A stretch of DNA of 64,000 bases from JACKOB01 sp024234575 (GCA_051208035.1 JBPJFZ010000019.1:17052-81051); one strand, 5' to 3'. Positions 51,409 through 60,900 are shown, counted from the first letter of the stretch. Numbers and translations: made by a program. Notes: generated by a model from the sequence alone, not told the origin.

Positions 51409-53040
51409 ATGACGCGTTATATTTTTGTCACTGGTGGTGTGGTATCGTCCTTGGGGAAAGGTATTGCTTCTGCTTCTTTGGCGGCTATTCTTGAAGCTCG
51501 TGGCCTGAAGGTTACGCTGCTTAAATTAGACCCCTATATCAACGTTGACCCTGGGACAATGAGCCCTTTTCAACACGGTGAAGTTTTCGTCACGACAGAT
51601 GGCGCAGAAACCGATCTTGACCTGGGCCATTATGAGCGCTTTATTCGTACAACCATGACGAAAAGAAATAACTTCACGACTGGTAAAGTCTATGAAGAGG
51701 TTATTCGCAAAGAGCGTCGTGGCGATTATCTGGGAGGAACTGTTCAGGTTATTCCCCATATTACGGATGAAATCAAGCGTCGTGTAGTTGAAGGTGCTGG
51801 CGAAGTAGATGTTGCATTGGTCGAAGTGGGTGGGACAGTCGGTGATATCGAGTCCTTGCCGTTTCTCGAGGCCATTCGTCAGTTAAGAGTGGAGGTGGGC
51901 GCCCAGCGTGCATTGTTTATGCACCTCACATTAGTTCCTTACATTGCCACTGCCGGCGAGGTCAAAACCAAGCCTACACAGCACTCTGTCAAAGAAATGC
52001 GCTCTATCGGTCTGCAGCCAGATATCCTTGTTTGTCGCGCAGAGCATGAGATCGATGCATCCTCACGTAGAAAAATTGCACTGTTTACCAACGTCGAAGA
52101 GCGGGCGGTTGTTCCACTGCAAGATGCTGACAGCATTTATAAAATTCCAGGAATGTTGCATGCCCATGGTCTGGACGACATCATTGTCGAACGTTTTGGA
52201 CTTACGCAGGCACATCCCGCTGACCTGAGCGAATGGGACTCGGTTGTAAAAAAAGAACAGAACCCTGAAAAAGTAATTACTATCGCCATGGTTGGTAAAT
52301 ACATGGAGTTGCTTGACGCCTACAAATCCTTGATTGAAGCGTTAAAGCATGCAGGTCTCAATACCAGTACGAAAGTGAAAACCCTGTACATCGATTCAGA
52401 AGAAATTGAAACGAAAGGCACGGATGTGCTCGAGGGTGTTGACGGGATACTGGTTCCGGGTGGTTTTGGTGAGCGTGGCGTTGAAGGCAAGGTGCTTACT
52501 GTTAAATATGCCCGTGAAAATAAAGTTCCTTATCTGGGGATTTGCCTGGGTATGCAAGTGGCGGTCATCGAATATGCCCGTAATATGGCGAAGATGCCAG
52601 GCGCACACAGCACCGAGTTTAATGCTAAAACCCCATTTCCGGTGGTTGGTTTGATAACCGAGTGGATTGGTTCCGATGGCTCTGTTGAGCAACGTACCGA
52701 CAAGTCAGATCTGGGTGGCACCATGCGCCTTGGTGCGCAAGAGTGCATGTTGGAAGCAAATTCCAAAGTCATGGACTGCTACAAGAAGAAAACAATTGTA
52801 GAACGTCATCGTCACCGCTACGAAGTCAATAATAATTTGCTGGGTCAGCTTCAGGAAGCTGGTCTGAAAGTAACTGGCTGGTCTAAAGACGGCGAGTTGG
52901 TAGAAGTTGTCGAAGTGGAAGATCACCCCTGGTTTGTCGCATGTCAGTTCCACCCGGAATTTACATCTACCCCCAGAGATGGTCATGGTTTGTTTGAGGG
53001 CTTTGTAAGTGCAGCTGCCCAGTATAAAAAAACTGTCTAA
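51409..53040 (+). CDS. pyrG: CTP synthase
   Basis: 543 residues from the ATG at 51409; a longer frame from 51295 has no family support, since PyrG starts MTRYIFVTGGVVSSLGKG. The N-terminal synthetase domain includes GGVVSSLGKGIASASLA. The C-terminal glutamine amidotransferase has Cys379 in GICLGMQ, with the same number as in E. coli, and the His-Glu pair in FHPEF. The enzyme makes CTP from UTP with glutamine and ATP. kdsA follows after 31 bp, in the usual pyrG-kdsA-eno order. Confidence 0.97.
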   Translation: MTRYIFVTGGVVSSLGKGIASASLAAILEARGLKVTLLKLDPYINVDPGTMSPFQHGEVFVTTDGAETDLDLGHYERFIRTTMTKRNNFTTGKVYEEVIRKERRGDYLGGTVQVIPHITDEIKRRVVEGAGEVDVALVEVGGTVGDIESLPFLEAIRQLRVEVGAQRALFMHLTLVPYIATAGEVKTKPTQHSVKEMRSIGLQPDILVCRAEHEIDASSRRKIALFTNVEERAVVPLQDADSIYKIPGMLHAHGLDDIIVERFGLTQAHPADLSEWDSVVKKEQNPEKVITIAMVGKYMELLDAYKSLIEALKHAGLNTSTKVKTLYIDSEEIETKGTDVLEGVDGILVPGGFGERGVEGKVLTVKYARENKVPYLGICLGMQVAVIEYARNMAKMPGAHSTEFNAKTPFPVVGLITEWIGSDGSVEQRTDKSDLGGTMRLGAQECMLEANSKVMDCYKKKTIVERHRHRYEVNNNLLGQLQEAGLKVTGWSKDGELVEVVEVEDHPWFVACQFHPEFTSTPRDGHGLFEGFVSAAAQYKKTV

Positions 53041-53071
53041 TGTAGACAGTTTTCCTGTTTTGAGGTGATCA

Positions 53072-53923
53072 ATGAGCACTAAAACCATCGTCGTCAAAGA
53101 TCTGGAAGTCGCTAACGATAAGCCGTTTGTTCTGTTTGGTGGCATGAACGTCTTGGAGTCTCGGGATCTGGCAATGACTATTGCCGAAGCTTATGTGAAA
53201 GTGACAGAAAAACTGGGCATCCCCTATATTTTCAAAGCGTCATTTGATAAAGCCAATCGTTCTTCTATCCACTCATATCGTGGCCCCGGCCTTGATGAAG
53301 GCTTGCGCATATTTGAAGAAATAAAGAAGACATTCAATATTCCTGTGATTACGGATGTGCACGAGACTTTTCAGGCACAGCCTGTGGCAGACGTATGTGA
53401 TGTTATCCAGTTACCGGCGTTTCTGGCCCGGCAAACCGATTTGGTCACTGCCATGGCGAAAACCCAGGCGGTGATTAACGTTAAAAAGCCACAGTTTATG
53501 AGTCCTTCTCAGGTGGCCAATATCGTGGATAAATTTCGTGAAGCGGGGAATGAAAAAGTCATTCTATGCGAGCGGGGAGCCTCATTCGGTTACGACAATC
53601 TGGTAGTCGATATGCTTGGTTTTTCTACGATGAAGTCATCAACAGGCGGTCTGCCACTAATTTTTGATGTCACCCACGCATTACAATGTCGCGATCCTAT
53701 GGGGGCTGCATCAGGTGGGCGTCGTGCGCAGGTGGCAGAGCTTGCCAGAGCAGGGCTCGCGGTAGGTTTGGCTGGTTTGTTTCTTGAGGCGCATCCAGAT
53801 CCTGATAAAGCGCGTTGCGATGGCCCTAGTGCATTAAGGCTGGATAAGCTTGAGCCGTTTCTGGCGCAGGCAAAAGCGGTAGATGATCTTGTAAAAAGTT
53901 TTGCTGCGCTTGATACCGCCTGA
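53072..53923 (+). CDS. kdsA: KDO-8-phosphate synthase
   Basis: 283 residues. It condenses arabinose 5-phosphate and phosphoenolpyruvate to KDO 8-phosphate for lipopolysaccharide. Family landmarks: FGGMNVLESRDLAMTIAE, KASFDKANRSSIHSYRGPG, ITDVHE, LPAFLARQTDLV and LEAHPDPDKARCDGPSAL. Its presence implies an LPS-bearing outer membrane. AGGTGATCA precedes the ATG. Confidence 0.97.
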   Translation: MSTKTIVVKDLEVANDKPFVLFGGMNVLESRDLAMTIAEAYVKVTEKLGIPYIFKASFDKANRSSIHSYRGPGLDEGLRIFEEIKKTFNIPVITDVHETFQAQPVADVCDVIQLPAFLARQTDLVTAMAKTQAVINVKKPQFMSPSQVANIVDKFREAGNEKVILCERGASFGYDNLVVDMLGFSTMKSSTGGLPLIFDVTHALQCRDPMGAASGGRRAQVAELARAGLAVGLAGLFLEAHPDPDKARCDGPSALRLDKLEPFLAQAKAVDDLVKSFAALDTA

Positions 53924-53996
53924 GACAGTCTGCTAATACCGAACTCTTATTATAACGTTAGATTATTTTACTTCTGATCAGTGGAGACAAATCACA

Positions 53997-55292
53997 ATGA
54001 CCCGAATCGTAGACATCAAGGCCCGCGAAGTGCTTGATTCCAGAGGAAACCCAACCATCGAAGCCGATGTTATTCTGGCCTCAGGAGTGGTAGGTTCAGC
54101 CTGCGCACCTTCCGGTGCGTCGACTGGTTCAAGAGAAGCTCTTGAATTGCGTGATGGTGATAAATCACGCTATCTGGGTAAGGGCGTACTTAACGCGGTT
54201 GCCGGTGTAAATACGACCATTAAAAGCGCGTTGGTGGGTATGGATGCTGCTGATCAGCGTGCGATAGACAATAAAATGCTTGCGCTTGACGGTACAGAAA
54301 ACAAAGCCAAATTAGGTGCAAACGCTATTCTGGCGGTATCGTTGGCGGCAGCAAAAGCGGCAGCCAAGGCGAAAGGCATTGAGCTGTTCGAGCACATTGC
54401 AAATATCAATGGTACTGCCGGGCAGTATTCAATGCCGGTACCGATGATGAACATTCTGAATGGCGGCGAGCACGCTGATAACAATGTCGATATTCAGGAG
54501 TTCATGGTTCAGCCGGTTACAGCACCTACTTTTGCTGAAGCATTGCGCGCAGGGGCAGAAATATTCCACTCGCTTAAAGCTGTTTTAAAGGCGCAAGGCC
54601 TGAATACTGCGGTGGGTGATGAGGGTGGTTTTGCGCCAAATCTGGCGTCAAATGAATCTGCATTGGCGGTGATCAAGCAAGCTATCGAGAAAACTGGCTA
54701 TGTGCTGGGCAAAGATATTACCCTGGCATTGGATTGCGCAGCCTCTGAATTCTACAAAGGCGGAAAGTACGTACTAAGTGGCGAAGGTAAGTCTTTCGAC
54801 TCGGCAGGCTTTGCTGACTATCTTGATGAGCTGGCCCAGAAGTATCCGATTGTATCGATCGAAGATGGGTTAGACGAGAGTGACTGGGACGGTTGGGCAA
54901 ATTTGACGAAGCAGATTGGTGCCAAAGTGCAGTTGGTAGGGGATGATCTTTTTGTCACCAATACGCGCATACTGAAAGAAGGTATCGACAAGGGCGTGGC
55001 GAACAGCATTTTGATCAAGTTCAACCAGATCGGCAGTTTGTCTGAAACGCTGGACGCGATCAAGATGGCGAAAGATGCGGGCTACACCGCGGTTATTTCG
55101 CATCGTTCTGGCGAAACAGAAGATACAACCATTGCTGATCTTGCTGTTGGCACCTGTGCCGGACAAATTAAAACAGGTTCACTCTGCCGTTCTGACCGCG
55201 TAGCAAAATACAACCGTTTGCTGCGTATTGAAGAAATGCTAGGCGCAAAGGCCCCATATAAAGGGTTGTCGGAAATCAAAGGCCAAGCCTAA
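53997..55292 (+). CDS. eno: Enolase
   Basis: 431 residues. It interconverts 2-phosphoglycerate and phosphoenolpyruvate, and in many gammaproteobacteria it is also a degradosome component. Signatures include REVLDSRGNPTIEADV, APSGASTGSREALELRDGD, VQPVTAPTFAEALRAGAEIFH, GDEGGFAPNL, the metal ligand region ALDCAASEF, and the catalytic SIEDGLDESD, VGDDLFVTN, LIKFNQIGSL and SHRSGETEDT. It ends at a strong terminator (55335-55361), so ftsB has its own promoter. Confidence 0.97.
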   Translation: MTRIVDIKAREVLDSRGNPTIEADVILASGVVGSACAPSGASTGSREALELRDGDKSRYLGKGVLNAVAGVNTTIKSALVGMDAADQRAIDNKMLALDGTENKAKLGANAILAVSLAAAKAAAKAKGIELFEHIANINGTAGQYSMPVPMMNILNGGEHADNNVDIQEFMVQPVTAPTFAEALRAGAEIFHSLKAVLKAQGLNTAVGDEGGFAPNLASNESALAVIKQAIEKTGYVLGKDITLALDCAASEFYKGGKYVLSGEGKSFDSAGFADYLDELAQKYPIVSIEDGLDESDWDGWANLTKQIGAKVQLVGDDLFVTNTRILKEGIDKGVANSILIKFNQIGSLSETLDAIKMAKDAGYTAVISHRSGETEDTTIADLAVGTCAGQIKTGSLCRSDRVAKYNRLLRIEEMLGAKAPYKGLSEIKGQA

Positions 55293-55334
55293 GCGTTTGT
55301 CTGTTCATCAATCGTAATAGTTTAATACGATTTC

Positions 55335-55361
55335 AAAAGGCGAGAGATTCTCGCCTTTTTT
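55335..55361 (+). terminator. Terminator of eno
   Basis: A perfect 11-bp stem AAAAGGCGAGA / TCTCGCCTTTT with a 3-nt loop is followed by T residues. It lies 43 bp after the enolase stop. The remaining 206 bp to ftsB presumably hold the ftsB promoter, but I see no clear consensus. Confidence 0.9.
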
Positions 55362-55567
55362 ACAGCTATTTTTTCATGAACTTTATCAATTATGTCCTAT
55401 ACTTAAGTCCATTACTTAATGGTGACCTTAAGTGTTGTTGGGGTAATTCGTCGAAAGTGAATAAAGTTTGCCACTACACCGGTTGTGTATGATTGACGGC
55501 AAATTTGCGAGCTTTCTTCGAAATTGCAGAATAATCAGTAAGTTGTAGTAATGAAGAAGTAAAGAGT

Positions 55568-55849
55568 ATGCCTCGCATTCAATGGGTGTGGGCGCTGATG
55601 GGCGTCTTTATCATTTCGCTTCAGTTCCGCATTTGGGCTGGAGAAGGTAGTTTTGGTCAAATGAAGGCTTTGCAGCAGCAAATTGATGCGCAGCTGGCCG
55701 AAAATCACCAGTTGGCGGATCGTAACTCGAAGTTAATGGCCGAAGTCATGGATCTTAAAACCGGCTTGCAGGCGGTTGAAGAAAAAGCGCGAAATCAACT
55801 TGGCATGGTGGGCTCAGGTGAAACATTCTTCTGGGTGGTCTCTGAGTAA
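55568..55849 (+). CDS. ftsB: Cell division protein FtsB
   Basis: 93 residues. One membrane segment near the N-terminus (about 7-24) leads into a coiled coil (about 35-70: QMKALQQQIDAQLAENHQLADRNSKLMAEVMDLK) and a short periplasmic tail ending ARNQLGMVGSGETFFWVV. FtsB pairs with FtsL and joins FtsQ in the divisome. The position between eno and ispD is the canonical gammaproteobacterial one. Confidence 0.93.
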   Translation: MPRIQWVWALMGVFIISLQFRIWAGEGSFGQMKALQQQIDAQLAENHQLADRNSKLMAEVMDLKTGLQAVEEKARNQLGMVGSGETFFWVVSE

Positions 55850-55943
55850 ATTATTTGAAAAATAAACTGCTTTCCGAGAAACAGCGTCTGCACGGTAAAA
55901 ATCACTTCTTTCGTCAATGTAAATCACCTTCCGGTTACGCTTT

Positions 55944-56702
55944 ATGTCATCCATAGTGTTACGAGCTTCAAATGATGAAGCCGTCAGTAGTAGTGATCGT
56001 CGGCATATTTGGTGCGTTGTTCCCTGTGGAGGGGTCGGGCGCCGCATGGGCGCAGCCATACCTAAGCAATATTTACGTTTAGGGGGTAAGACGGTCGCAG
56101 AGCAGACTATGTCCAGATTGGCTGAAGTTGAAGCCATTGATGAGTTTGTTGTCGCGGTGTCTGAAGCAGACACCATTTGGCCGACGTTGCAGCATCATTG
56201 CGAAAAACCGATTTCTGTGGCTCCTGCTGGTAAAGAGCGGGTGCATTCGGTGCTTAACGCCTTGCATTTAATCCGCTCACGGGCGCAAAACGATGATTGG
56301 GTGCTGGTGCATGACATTGCCCGCCCTTGTGTTCGAAAAAGCGATATTGAGCGCCTGTTGCGGGATGTTGCCAGTCACTCGTGGGGCGGATTATTAGCTG
56401 CGCCCGTTGCAGATACCCTGAAAAGCGCTGGGGATAACCAATACGTTGCCCGCACAATCGATCGCACCTCTGTGTGGCGAGCTTTCACACCGCAGGCTTT
56501 TCGCTATGGAATTTTATTGCATGCCATTGAAACGGCATTGGCAGATGATGTGATTATTACAGATGAGTCTTCGGCTGTGGAGTATGTGCATGGTACGCCA
56601 CTATTAGTAGAGGGTGCGACGGATAACATCAAGATCACAACGCCAGAAGACCTGTTATTAGCGGAATACTTTTTATCACACCAGCAAACACATTCATTTT
56701 AA
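55944..56702 (+). CDS. ispD: 2-C-methyl-D-erythritol 4-phosphate cytidylyltransferase
   Basis: 252 residues. Third enzyme of the MEP isoprenoid pathway. The nucleotide-binding loop reads VVPCGGVGRRMGAAIPKQYL, where most family members have PAAGxGxRM; the Arg and Lys are kept. Other landmarks are VLVHDIARPCV and DESSAVEYVHGTPLLVEGATDNIKITTPEDL. The N-terminal 20 residues before the fold are longer than usual, and no strong Shine-Dalgarno is seen; no other in-frame ATG lies in between. ispF follows after 11 bp. Confidence 0.94.
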   Translation: MSSIVLRASNDEAVSSSDRRHIWCVVPCGGVGRRMGAAIPKQYLRLGGKTVAEQTMSRLAEVEAIDEFVVAVSEADTIWPTLQHHCEKPISVAPAGKERVHSVLNALHLIRSRAQNDDWVLVHDIARPCVRKSDIERLLRDVASHSWGGLLAAPVADTLKSAGDNQYVARTIDRTSVWRAFTPQAFRYGILLHAIETALADDVIITDESSAVEYVHGTPLLVEGATDNIKITTPEDLLLAEYFLSHQQTHSF

Positions 56703-56713
56703 AGAGAAAGAAT

Positions 56714-57220
56714 ATGACCGTAGGGATCCGGGTGGGGCAGGGCTTTGATGTACATGTCTTTGGTGAAGGCGATCACCTCGTTTTGGGCGGGGTACGTATA
56801 CCCTACGTACGCGGATTTATCGCTCACTCTGACGGTGATGTGCTACTGCATGCCATTTGTGATGCCCTTCTGGGGGCGATGGCAATGGGGGATATTGGCA
56901 ATCACTTCCCAGATACCGCCGCAGAATACGAAAATATTGATAGCCGCATACTACTGAGGCACATCCATGGTCTGATGGTTAAAAATGGCTATCGCTTAGG
57001 TAATTTGGACGCCACAATTATCGCGCAGGAGCCAAAAATGGCACCGCATATTTCCTCTATGTGCGCGAATATTGCCAGCGACCTTCACTGCGCCGCTGGG
57101 CAAGTTAATGTCAAAGCAACCACAACCGAGAAGGCGGGTTTTACAGGGCGTAAAGAAGGTATTGCCTGTCAGGCTATCTGCCTGTTAACGAAAGCAGAAA
57201 GCTCAGAAGGGAGAGCGTAA
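56714..57220 (+). CDS. ispF: 2-C-methyl-D-erythritol 2,4-cyclodiphosphate synthase
   Basis: 168 residues. It closes the cyclodiphosphate ring in the MEP pathway and works as a trimer with zinc at the interface. Metal and substrate residues appear in GQGFDVHVFGEGD (Asp, His), AHSDGDVLLHAICDALLGA and GDIGNHFPD. The C-terminal VNVKATTTEKAGFTGRKEGIA is the CDP-binding part. It ends directly at the truD start. Confidence 0.96.
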   Translation: MTVGIRVGQGFDVHVFGEGDHLVLGGVRIPYVRGFIAHSDGDVLLHAICDALLGAMAMGDIGNHFPDTAAEYENIDSRILLRHIHGLMVKNGYRLGNLDATIIAQEPKMAPHISSMCANIASDLHCAAGQVNVKATTTEKAGFTGRKEGIACQAICLLTKAESSEGRA

Positions 57221-58225
57221 GTGGCCGAGTTTACATTGGACTTTCCTTATGCCTATGGTAAGCCGAATCTTAGTGGGTATTTACGCACAGAGGATGCAGA
57301 TTTTGTTGTGCGCGAAATGATGCCTGAGAACTTCTTTCAGACTGGTGAGCACGTTTGCGTGCAGATTGAAAAGACAGGTCAGAACACAGCATTTGTCGCC
57401 AGGCGTTTAGCTAATTTTGCTGGCGTCAGAGAAATGGATGTTGGCTATTGTGGGTTAAAAGATCGACACGCCATCACCACTCAGTGGTTTAGCGTATATT
57501 TCGGCAAAAGACCGCAGCCAGACTGGCAGCGCTGGTCTTTAGATGGCACGAAAATCCTGCAGAGGACGACCCATAAAAGTAAGTTGCGTCGTGGCGACCA
57601 TCTCGGTAATGAGTTCGAGATTGTAATTCGCAAAATCGGTTCTGGCAGAGCAGGAGAAATGGATCTGGTCAGAACCGAAATTGAGGCTAGACTTTGCAAG
57701 CTGGAGCGCTTTGGCGCCCCTAACTATTTTGGCGAACAACGGTTTGGCCACAATTTCCATAACCTGCAAGTCGCATCCCAGTGGTTTAAAGGCGAAAAGC
57801 GGATGAAAGTCAGTGCTGGGGCCATGTATATTTCAGCTGCAAGAGCCTATTTGTTTAATAACTTACTGGCTGACAGGGTTGAAGAGGGTAAATGGAATAC
57901 AGTGATAGGTGGGGATCTCACGACAGAAAATGGCGAAGCCTTGGGGTCTTTATTTGGCGATGGTACGTTTCCTGAGTCTGACCAGGCCATGCAGAGAATA
58001 ACCCAGGTTACCGATGCACATCCGCTGCTCGCAGCAGGTTTGCGGGATAACCGTATTCGCATACAGCATCGTCCTTTTGTTCTGCAACCTAAAAGATTGA
58101 AATGGCATTGGGAAAACGATAACTTGTGCGTCAGTTTTTGCTTACCAGTCGGTGCTTTTGCAACCACTCTGTTAAGAGAAGCTATCGATTACACTGATTT
58201 AAAACGTGATCAGGATATTAAATAA
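57221..58225 (+). CDS. truD: tRNA pseudouridine(13) synthase
   Basis: 334 residues from a GTG start that immediately follows the ispF stop (GGGAGAGC upstream). The catalytic Asp81 lies in GLKDRHAITTQWF, against Asp80 in E. coli. A conserved NYFGEQRFG occurs near residue 167, and the TRUD insertion domain spans about 155-300. It modifies U13 of tRNA-Glu. Tight packing with ispF indicates one transcript. Confidence 0.95.
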   Translation: MAEFTLDFPYAYGKPNLSGYLRTEDADFVVREMMPENFFQTGEHVCVQIEKTGQNTAFVARRLANFAGVREMDVGYCGLKDRHAITTQWFSVYFGKRPQPDWQRWSLDGTKILQRTTHKSKLRRGDHLGNEFEIVIRKIGSGRAGEMDLVRTEIEARLCKLERFGAPNYFGEQRFGHNFHNLQVASQWFKGEKRMKVSAGAMYISAARAYLFNNLLADRVEEGKWNTVIGGDLTTENGEALGSLFGDGTFPESDQAMQRITQVTDAHPLLAAGLRDNRIRIQHRPFVLQPKRLKWHWENDNLCVSFCLPVGAFATTLLREAIDYTDLKRDQDIK

Positions 58226-58314
58226 TAATTACAAACCCGCCAGACACCCAAATCTACCTCAAGGGTGCAGGGAATAAAAATAGCAAAATAATGTGTGCTT
58301 TTTGTGGAGGCTGA

Positions 58315-59070
58315 ATGAAACTTCTTCTGTCGAATGATGACGGGGTAAACGCGCGCGGGCTTGAAGTTTTGTATAACGAACTAAAAGTGCTCGCCAATAC
58401 GCTTAAGGTTGTTGCACCCGATCGTGACCATAGCGGCGCCAGTAACTCTTTAACACTAGACCGACCATTAAAGCCTCACCAACATAGCAACGGTTTTGTT
58501 TCCGTAGATGGCACGCCGACAGATTGTGTGCACCTCGGTGTGACAAATATGTTTGATATCGAATTTGATCGTGTTATCTCCGGAATCAATAATAATGGCA
58601 ATTTAGGCGATGATGTTATTTATTCAGGCACAGTGGCTGCCGCGATGGAAGGGCGCTTCCTTAAATTTCCCCCCATTGCTGTGTCGTTAGCCAGTAAGGG
58701 TTTTTATCATTTCGAAACGGCTGCACGTGTTGTTGCTGCGTTATTGAGAAACCCTCTCGCTCTGGATGTGCCCGCTCGAACAATCCTCAACGTCAATGTA
58801 CCTGATGTGCCCTATGATGAGCTTAAAGGGTTACAGGTAACCCGGCTTGGGCATAGAGCGCGAGGAGGTATGCCTGAAAAAGTCATCAACCCCAGAGGGC
58901 AGGAGCGGTACTGGATAGGTTCTGCGGGTGAGGGCGATGATGCCGGTGCAGGCACCGACTTTTATGCTGTAGCGCATGGGTATGTTTCGGTGAGTCCTAT
59001 TCAAGTGGACATGACCAGGCATGAAAGCCTGCCTCTGTTATCTGCATGGTTGGAGGGGTGCCAGCTATGA
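58315..59070 (+). CDS. surE: 5'-nucleotidase SurE
   Basis: 251 residues. A metal-dependent nucleoside monophosphate phosphatase linked to stationary phase survival. Active-site residues are visible: Asp-Asp in LLSNDDGVNARG, Ser in DRDHSGASNSLT and Asn in SGINNNGNLGDDVIYSGTVAAAMEG. It overlaps pcm by 4 bp (ATGA), the classic surE-pcm arrangement before nlpD-rpoS. Confidence 0.96.
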   Translation: MKLLLSNDDGVNARGLEVLYNELKVLANTLKVVAPDRDHSGASNSLTLDRPLKPHQHSNGFVSVDGTPTDCVHLGVTNMFDIEFDRVISGINNNGNLGDDVIYSGTVAAAMEGRFLKFPPIAVSLASKGFYHFETAARVVAALLRNPLALDVPARTILNVNVPDVPYDELKGLQVTRLGHRARGGMPEKVINPRGQERYWIGSAGEGDDAGAGTDFYAVAHGYVSVSPIQVDMTRHESLPLLSAWLEGCQL

Positions 59071-59717
59071 ACATACAGGGAATTGGTATGACGTCCCTGC
59101 GCACACGCATGCGCCTGATTCAGCGGTTAAGTGACGAAGGTATTCGTAATATCCGGGTTCTGGAAGCAATAAAAGAAACCCCCCGGCATATTTTCGTGGA
59201 TGAAGCGTTGTCGCATAGAGCCTATGAAGATACCGCCTTGCCCATCGGTTTCAGCCAAACGATTTCTCAACCCTATATAGTAGCAAGAATGACCGAACTG
59301 ATTCTGGATGCCTCGCCGCGCAGAGTGTTGGAAGTAGGCACCGGCTCTGGTTATCAGACCGCCGTTCTGGCTAGTCTGGTCAGTGAAATTTATTCAGTCG
59401 AAAGAATTCGCCCTTTGTTAGACAAAGCGCGAGACAGATTCGCCCACCTGAAGCTAAGAAATGTTTATCTTCGCCATGCTGATGGTGGTTGGGGGTGGCC
59501 TGAGGCCGCTCCATTTCAAGCCATCATCGTGACAGCGGCACCGAAGGATGTGCCACCAGAGTTGCTTAAGCAGCTTGATGAAGGTGGCAGATTAGTGATT
59601 CCTGTTGGTGATAACTCCCAACAACTTCTGGTGATTACCCGTCGCGGAAATGAATTTGACAGGCGCATTGTCGAATCAGTTAATTTTGTTCCTCTACTGG
59701 GAGGGACAGTTGTTTGA
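59067..59717 (+). CDS. pcm: Protein-L-isoaspartate O-methyltransferase
   Basis: 216 residues from the ATG at 59067, which overlaps the surE stop; a longer frame from 59046 lies inside surE and is less likely. It repairs isoaspartyl residues with SAM. Motif I is VLEVGTGSGYQTAVLA, and the substrate loop TALPIGFSQTISQPYIVARM is conserved. It ends 196 bp before the DUF368 gene; a poly-C tract lies in that gap. Confidence 0.95.
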   Translation: MNIQGIGMTSLRTRMRLIQRLSDEGIRNIRVLEAIKETPRHIFVDEALSHRAYEDTALPIGFSQTISQPYIVARMTELILDASPRRVLEVGTGSGYQTAVLASLVSEIYSVERIRPLLDKARDRFAHLKLRNVYLRHADGGWGWPEAAPFQAIIVTAAPKDVPPELLKQLDEGGRLVIPVGDNSQQLLVITRRGNEFDRRIVESVNFVPLLGGTVV

Positions 59718-59862
59718 AGCACGAGCTGATTTAAAAGAATGCTCTGCGCTCTGGTAGTGAAAGAAAGCGCGATTTTTTGCACAACAGTTCTCTAACTTTT
59801 GTTCTGTTCCAGACGGGGAGTGCCACTTTGCAGCGAACCCATATCAGCTGGGTTTGAACGCT

Positions 59863-59873
59863 CCCCCCCCCCC
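59863..59873 (+). repeat. Homopolymer of 11 C between pcm and the DUF368 gene
   Basis: Eleven consecutive C residues followed by ATTTTTA, 40 bp upstream of the DUF368 start. Long homopolymers slip during replication, so the length may vary between cells and alter promoter spacing. It could also be a sequencing artefact. Confidence 0.8.
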
Positions 59874-59913
59874 ATTTTTAATTTGCGCTGGATTTTTTGA
59901 AAGGAAGCACGGT

Positions 59914-60834
59914 ATGAAGAGTAAATGGACAATTTTTTTACGTGGAATGGCGATGGGGGCTGCAGATATTGTTCCTGGTGTATCTGGGGGCACCATTGCC
60001 TTTATCACTGGCATCTACGAAGAACTGCTTAGCAGCATTGCCGCCTTGTCGCCGGCTAAACTGGTTGTTTTAAAACAACAGGGATTTCGAGTCTTTTGGG
60101 TAGATATCAACGGAACATTTCTACTCACGCTATTTGCCGGGATCATGTTCAGCATTTTTTCATTAGCCAAACTCATTAGCTTTTTATTAGTTGCCTGGCC
60201 TCATTTAGTATGGTCTTTGTTTTTCGGGCTTATTCTTGCTTCAATTTACTCTGTAGGTAAAGGGGTTAAAAACTGGGGGCCACTGCCTGTTACTGGCGGG
60301 TTGTTGGGGGCAGCAATAGCCTATGGTGTCACCGTAGCCTCGCCAACGGTTATCGAGCCAACCACGCTCGCCGTATTTCTTTGTGGAACCATCGCCATTT
60401 CGGCGATGATATTGCCAGGAATTTCCGGCAGTTTTATTTTAGTGTTGCTGGGAATGTATCAAAATATTCTGGCAGCGGTTAAGACTCTGGATATTACAAC
60501 GATAGCTACCTTTGCAGCAGGCTGTGTAGTGGGGATCCTGGCGATGTCACGGTTCTTGAGTTGGGCCTTCCGCCATTACCATGACTTTACCATGGCGGTT
60601 CTGATGGGGTTTATGATCGGTGCAATGAATAAGGTCTGGCCATGGAAGCAAACTTTGTCGTGGCGGACATCCAGTCATGGTGAGCAAGTTCCTGTTGAGC
60701 AAATCAGCGTCATGCCGCAAACCTACGCGCAGCTAACCGGGTTGCCATCTGATTTGCTGATATCCATTCTTTTAATGTCGGTGGGTATTTTGCTGGTAGT
60801 AATAATTGAATATTTGGGACGTGACAAACGTTAA
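59914..60834 (+). CDS. DUF368 membrane protein, PopT-type polyprenyl-phosphate transporter
   Basis: 306 residues from the ATG at 59914 with GAAAGGAAGC upstream; an in-frame extension to 59854 runs through the poly-C tract and is not credible. About eight membrane segments are present. Family landmarks are MGAADIVPGVSGGTIAFITGIYEELLSS near the start and ILPGISGSFILVLLGMYQ in the middle, an internal repeat of the VPGVSGGT type. DUF368 proteins have been shown to recycle undecaprenyl phosphate across the inner membrane (PopT). That role supports cell wall and LPS synthesis, in line with the envelope genes around it. Confidence 0.85.
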   Translation: MKSKWTIFLRGMAMGAADIVPGVSGGTIAFITGIYEELLSSIAALSPAKLVVLKQQGFRVFWVDINGTFLLTLFAGIMFSIFSLAKLISFLLVAWPHLVWSLFFGLILASIYSVGKGVKNWGPLPVTGGLLGAAIAYGVTVASPTVIEPTTLAVFLCGTIAISAMILPGISGSFILVLLGMYQNILAAVKTLDITTIATFAAGCVVGILAMSRFLSWAFRHYHDFTMAVLMGFMIGAMNKVWPWKQTLSWRTSSHGEQVPVEQISVMPQTYAQLTGLPSDLLISILLMSVGILLVVIIEYLGRDKR

Positions 60835-60869
60835 AAATGTGACGCAGTTGTTACTTTTTATGTTTCCAA

Positions 60870-60900
60870 CGGTAACGTGTTACCGTGAGCGTAACCGTTG
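60870..60900. promoter_or_regulatory. Nested inverted repeats between the DUF368 gene and nlpD
   Basis: CGGTAAC (60870-60876) and GTTACCG (60879-60885) form a palindrome with a 2-bp spacer. CGTAACCGTTG (60890-60900) also pairs with CAACGGTAACG (60868-60878) at 10 of 11 positions. No T-run follows. It may be an operator, or two exclusive hairpins upstream of nlpD. The rest of the 227-bp gap is AT-rich and probably holds the nlpD promoter. Confidence 0.45.
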
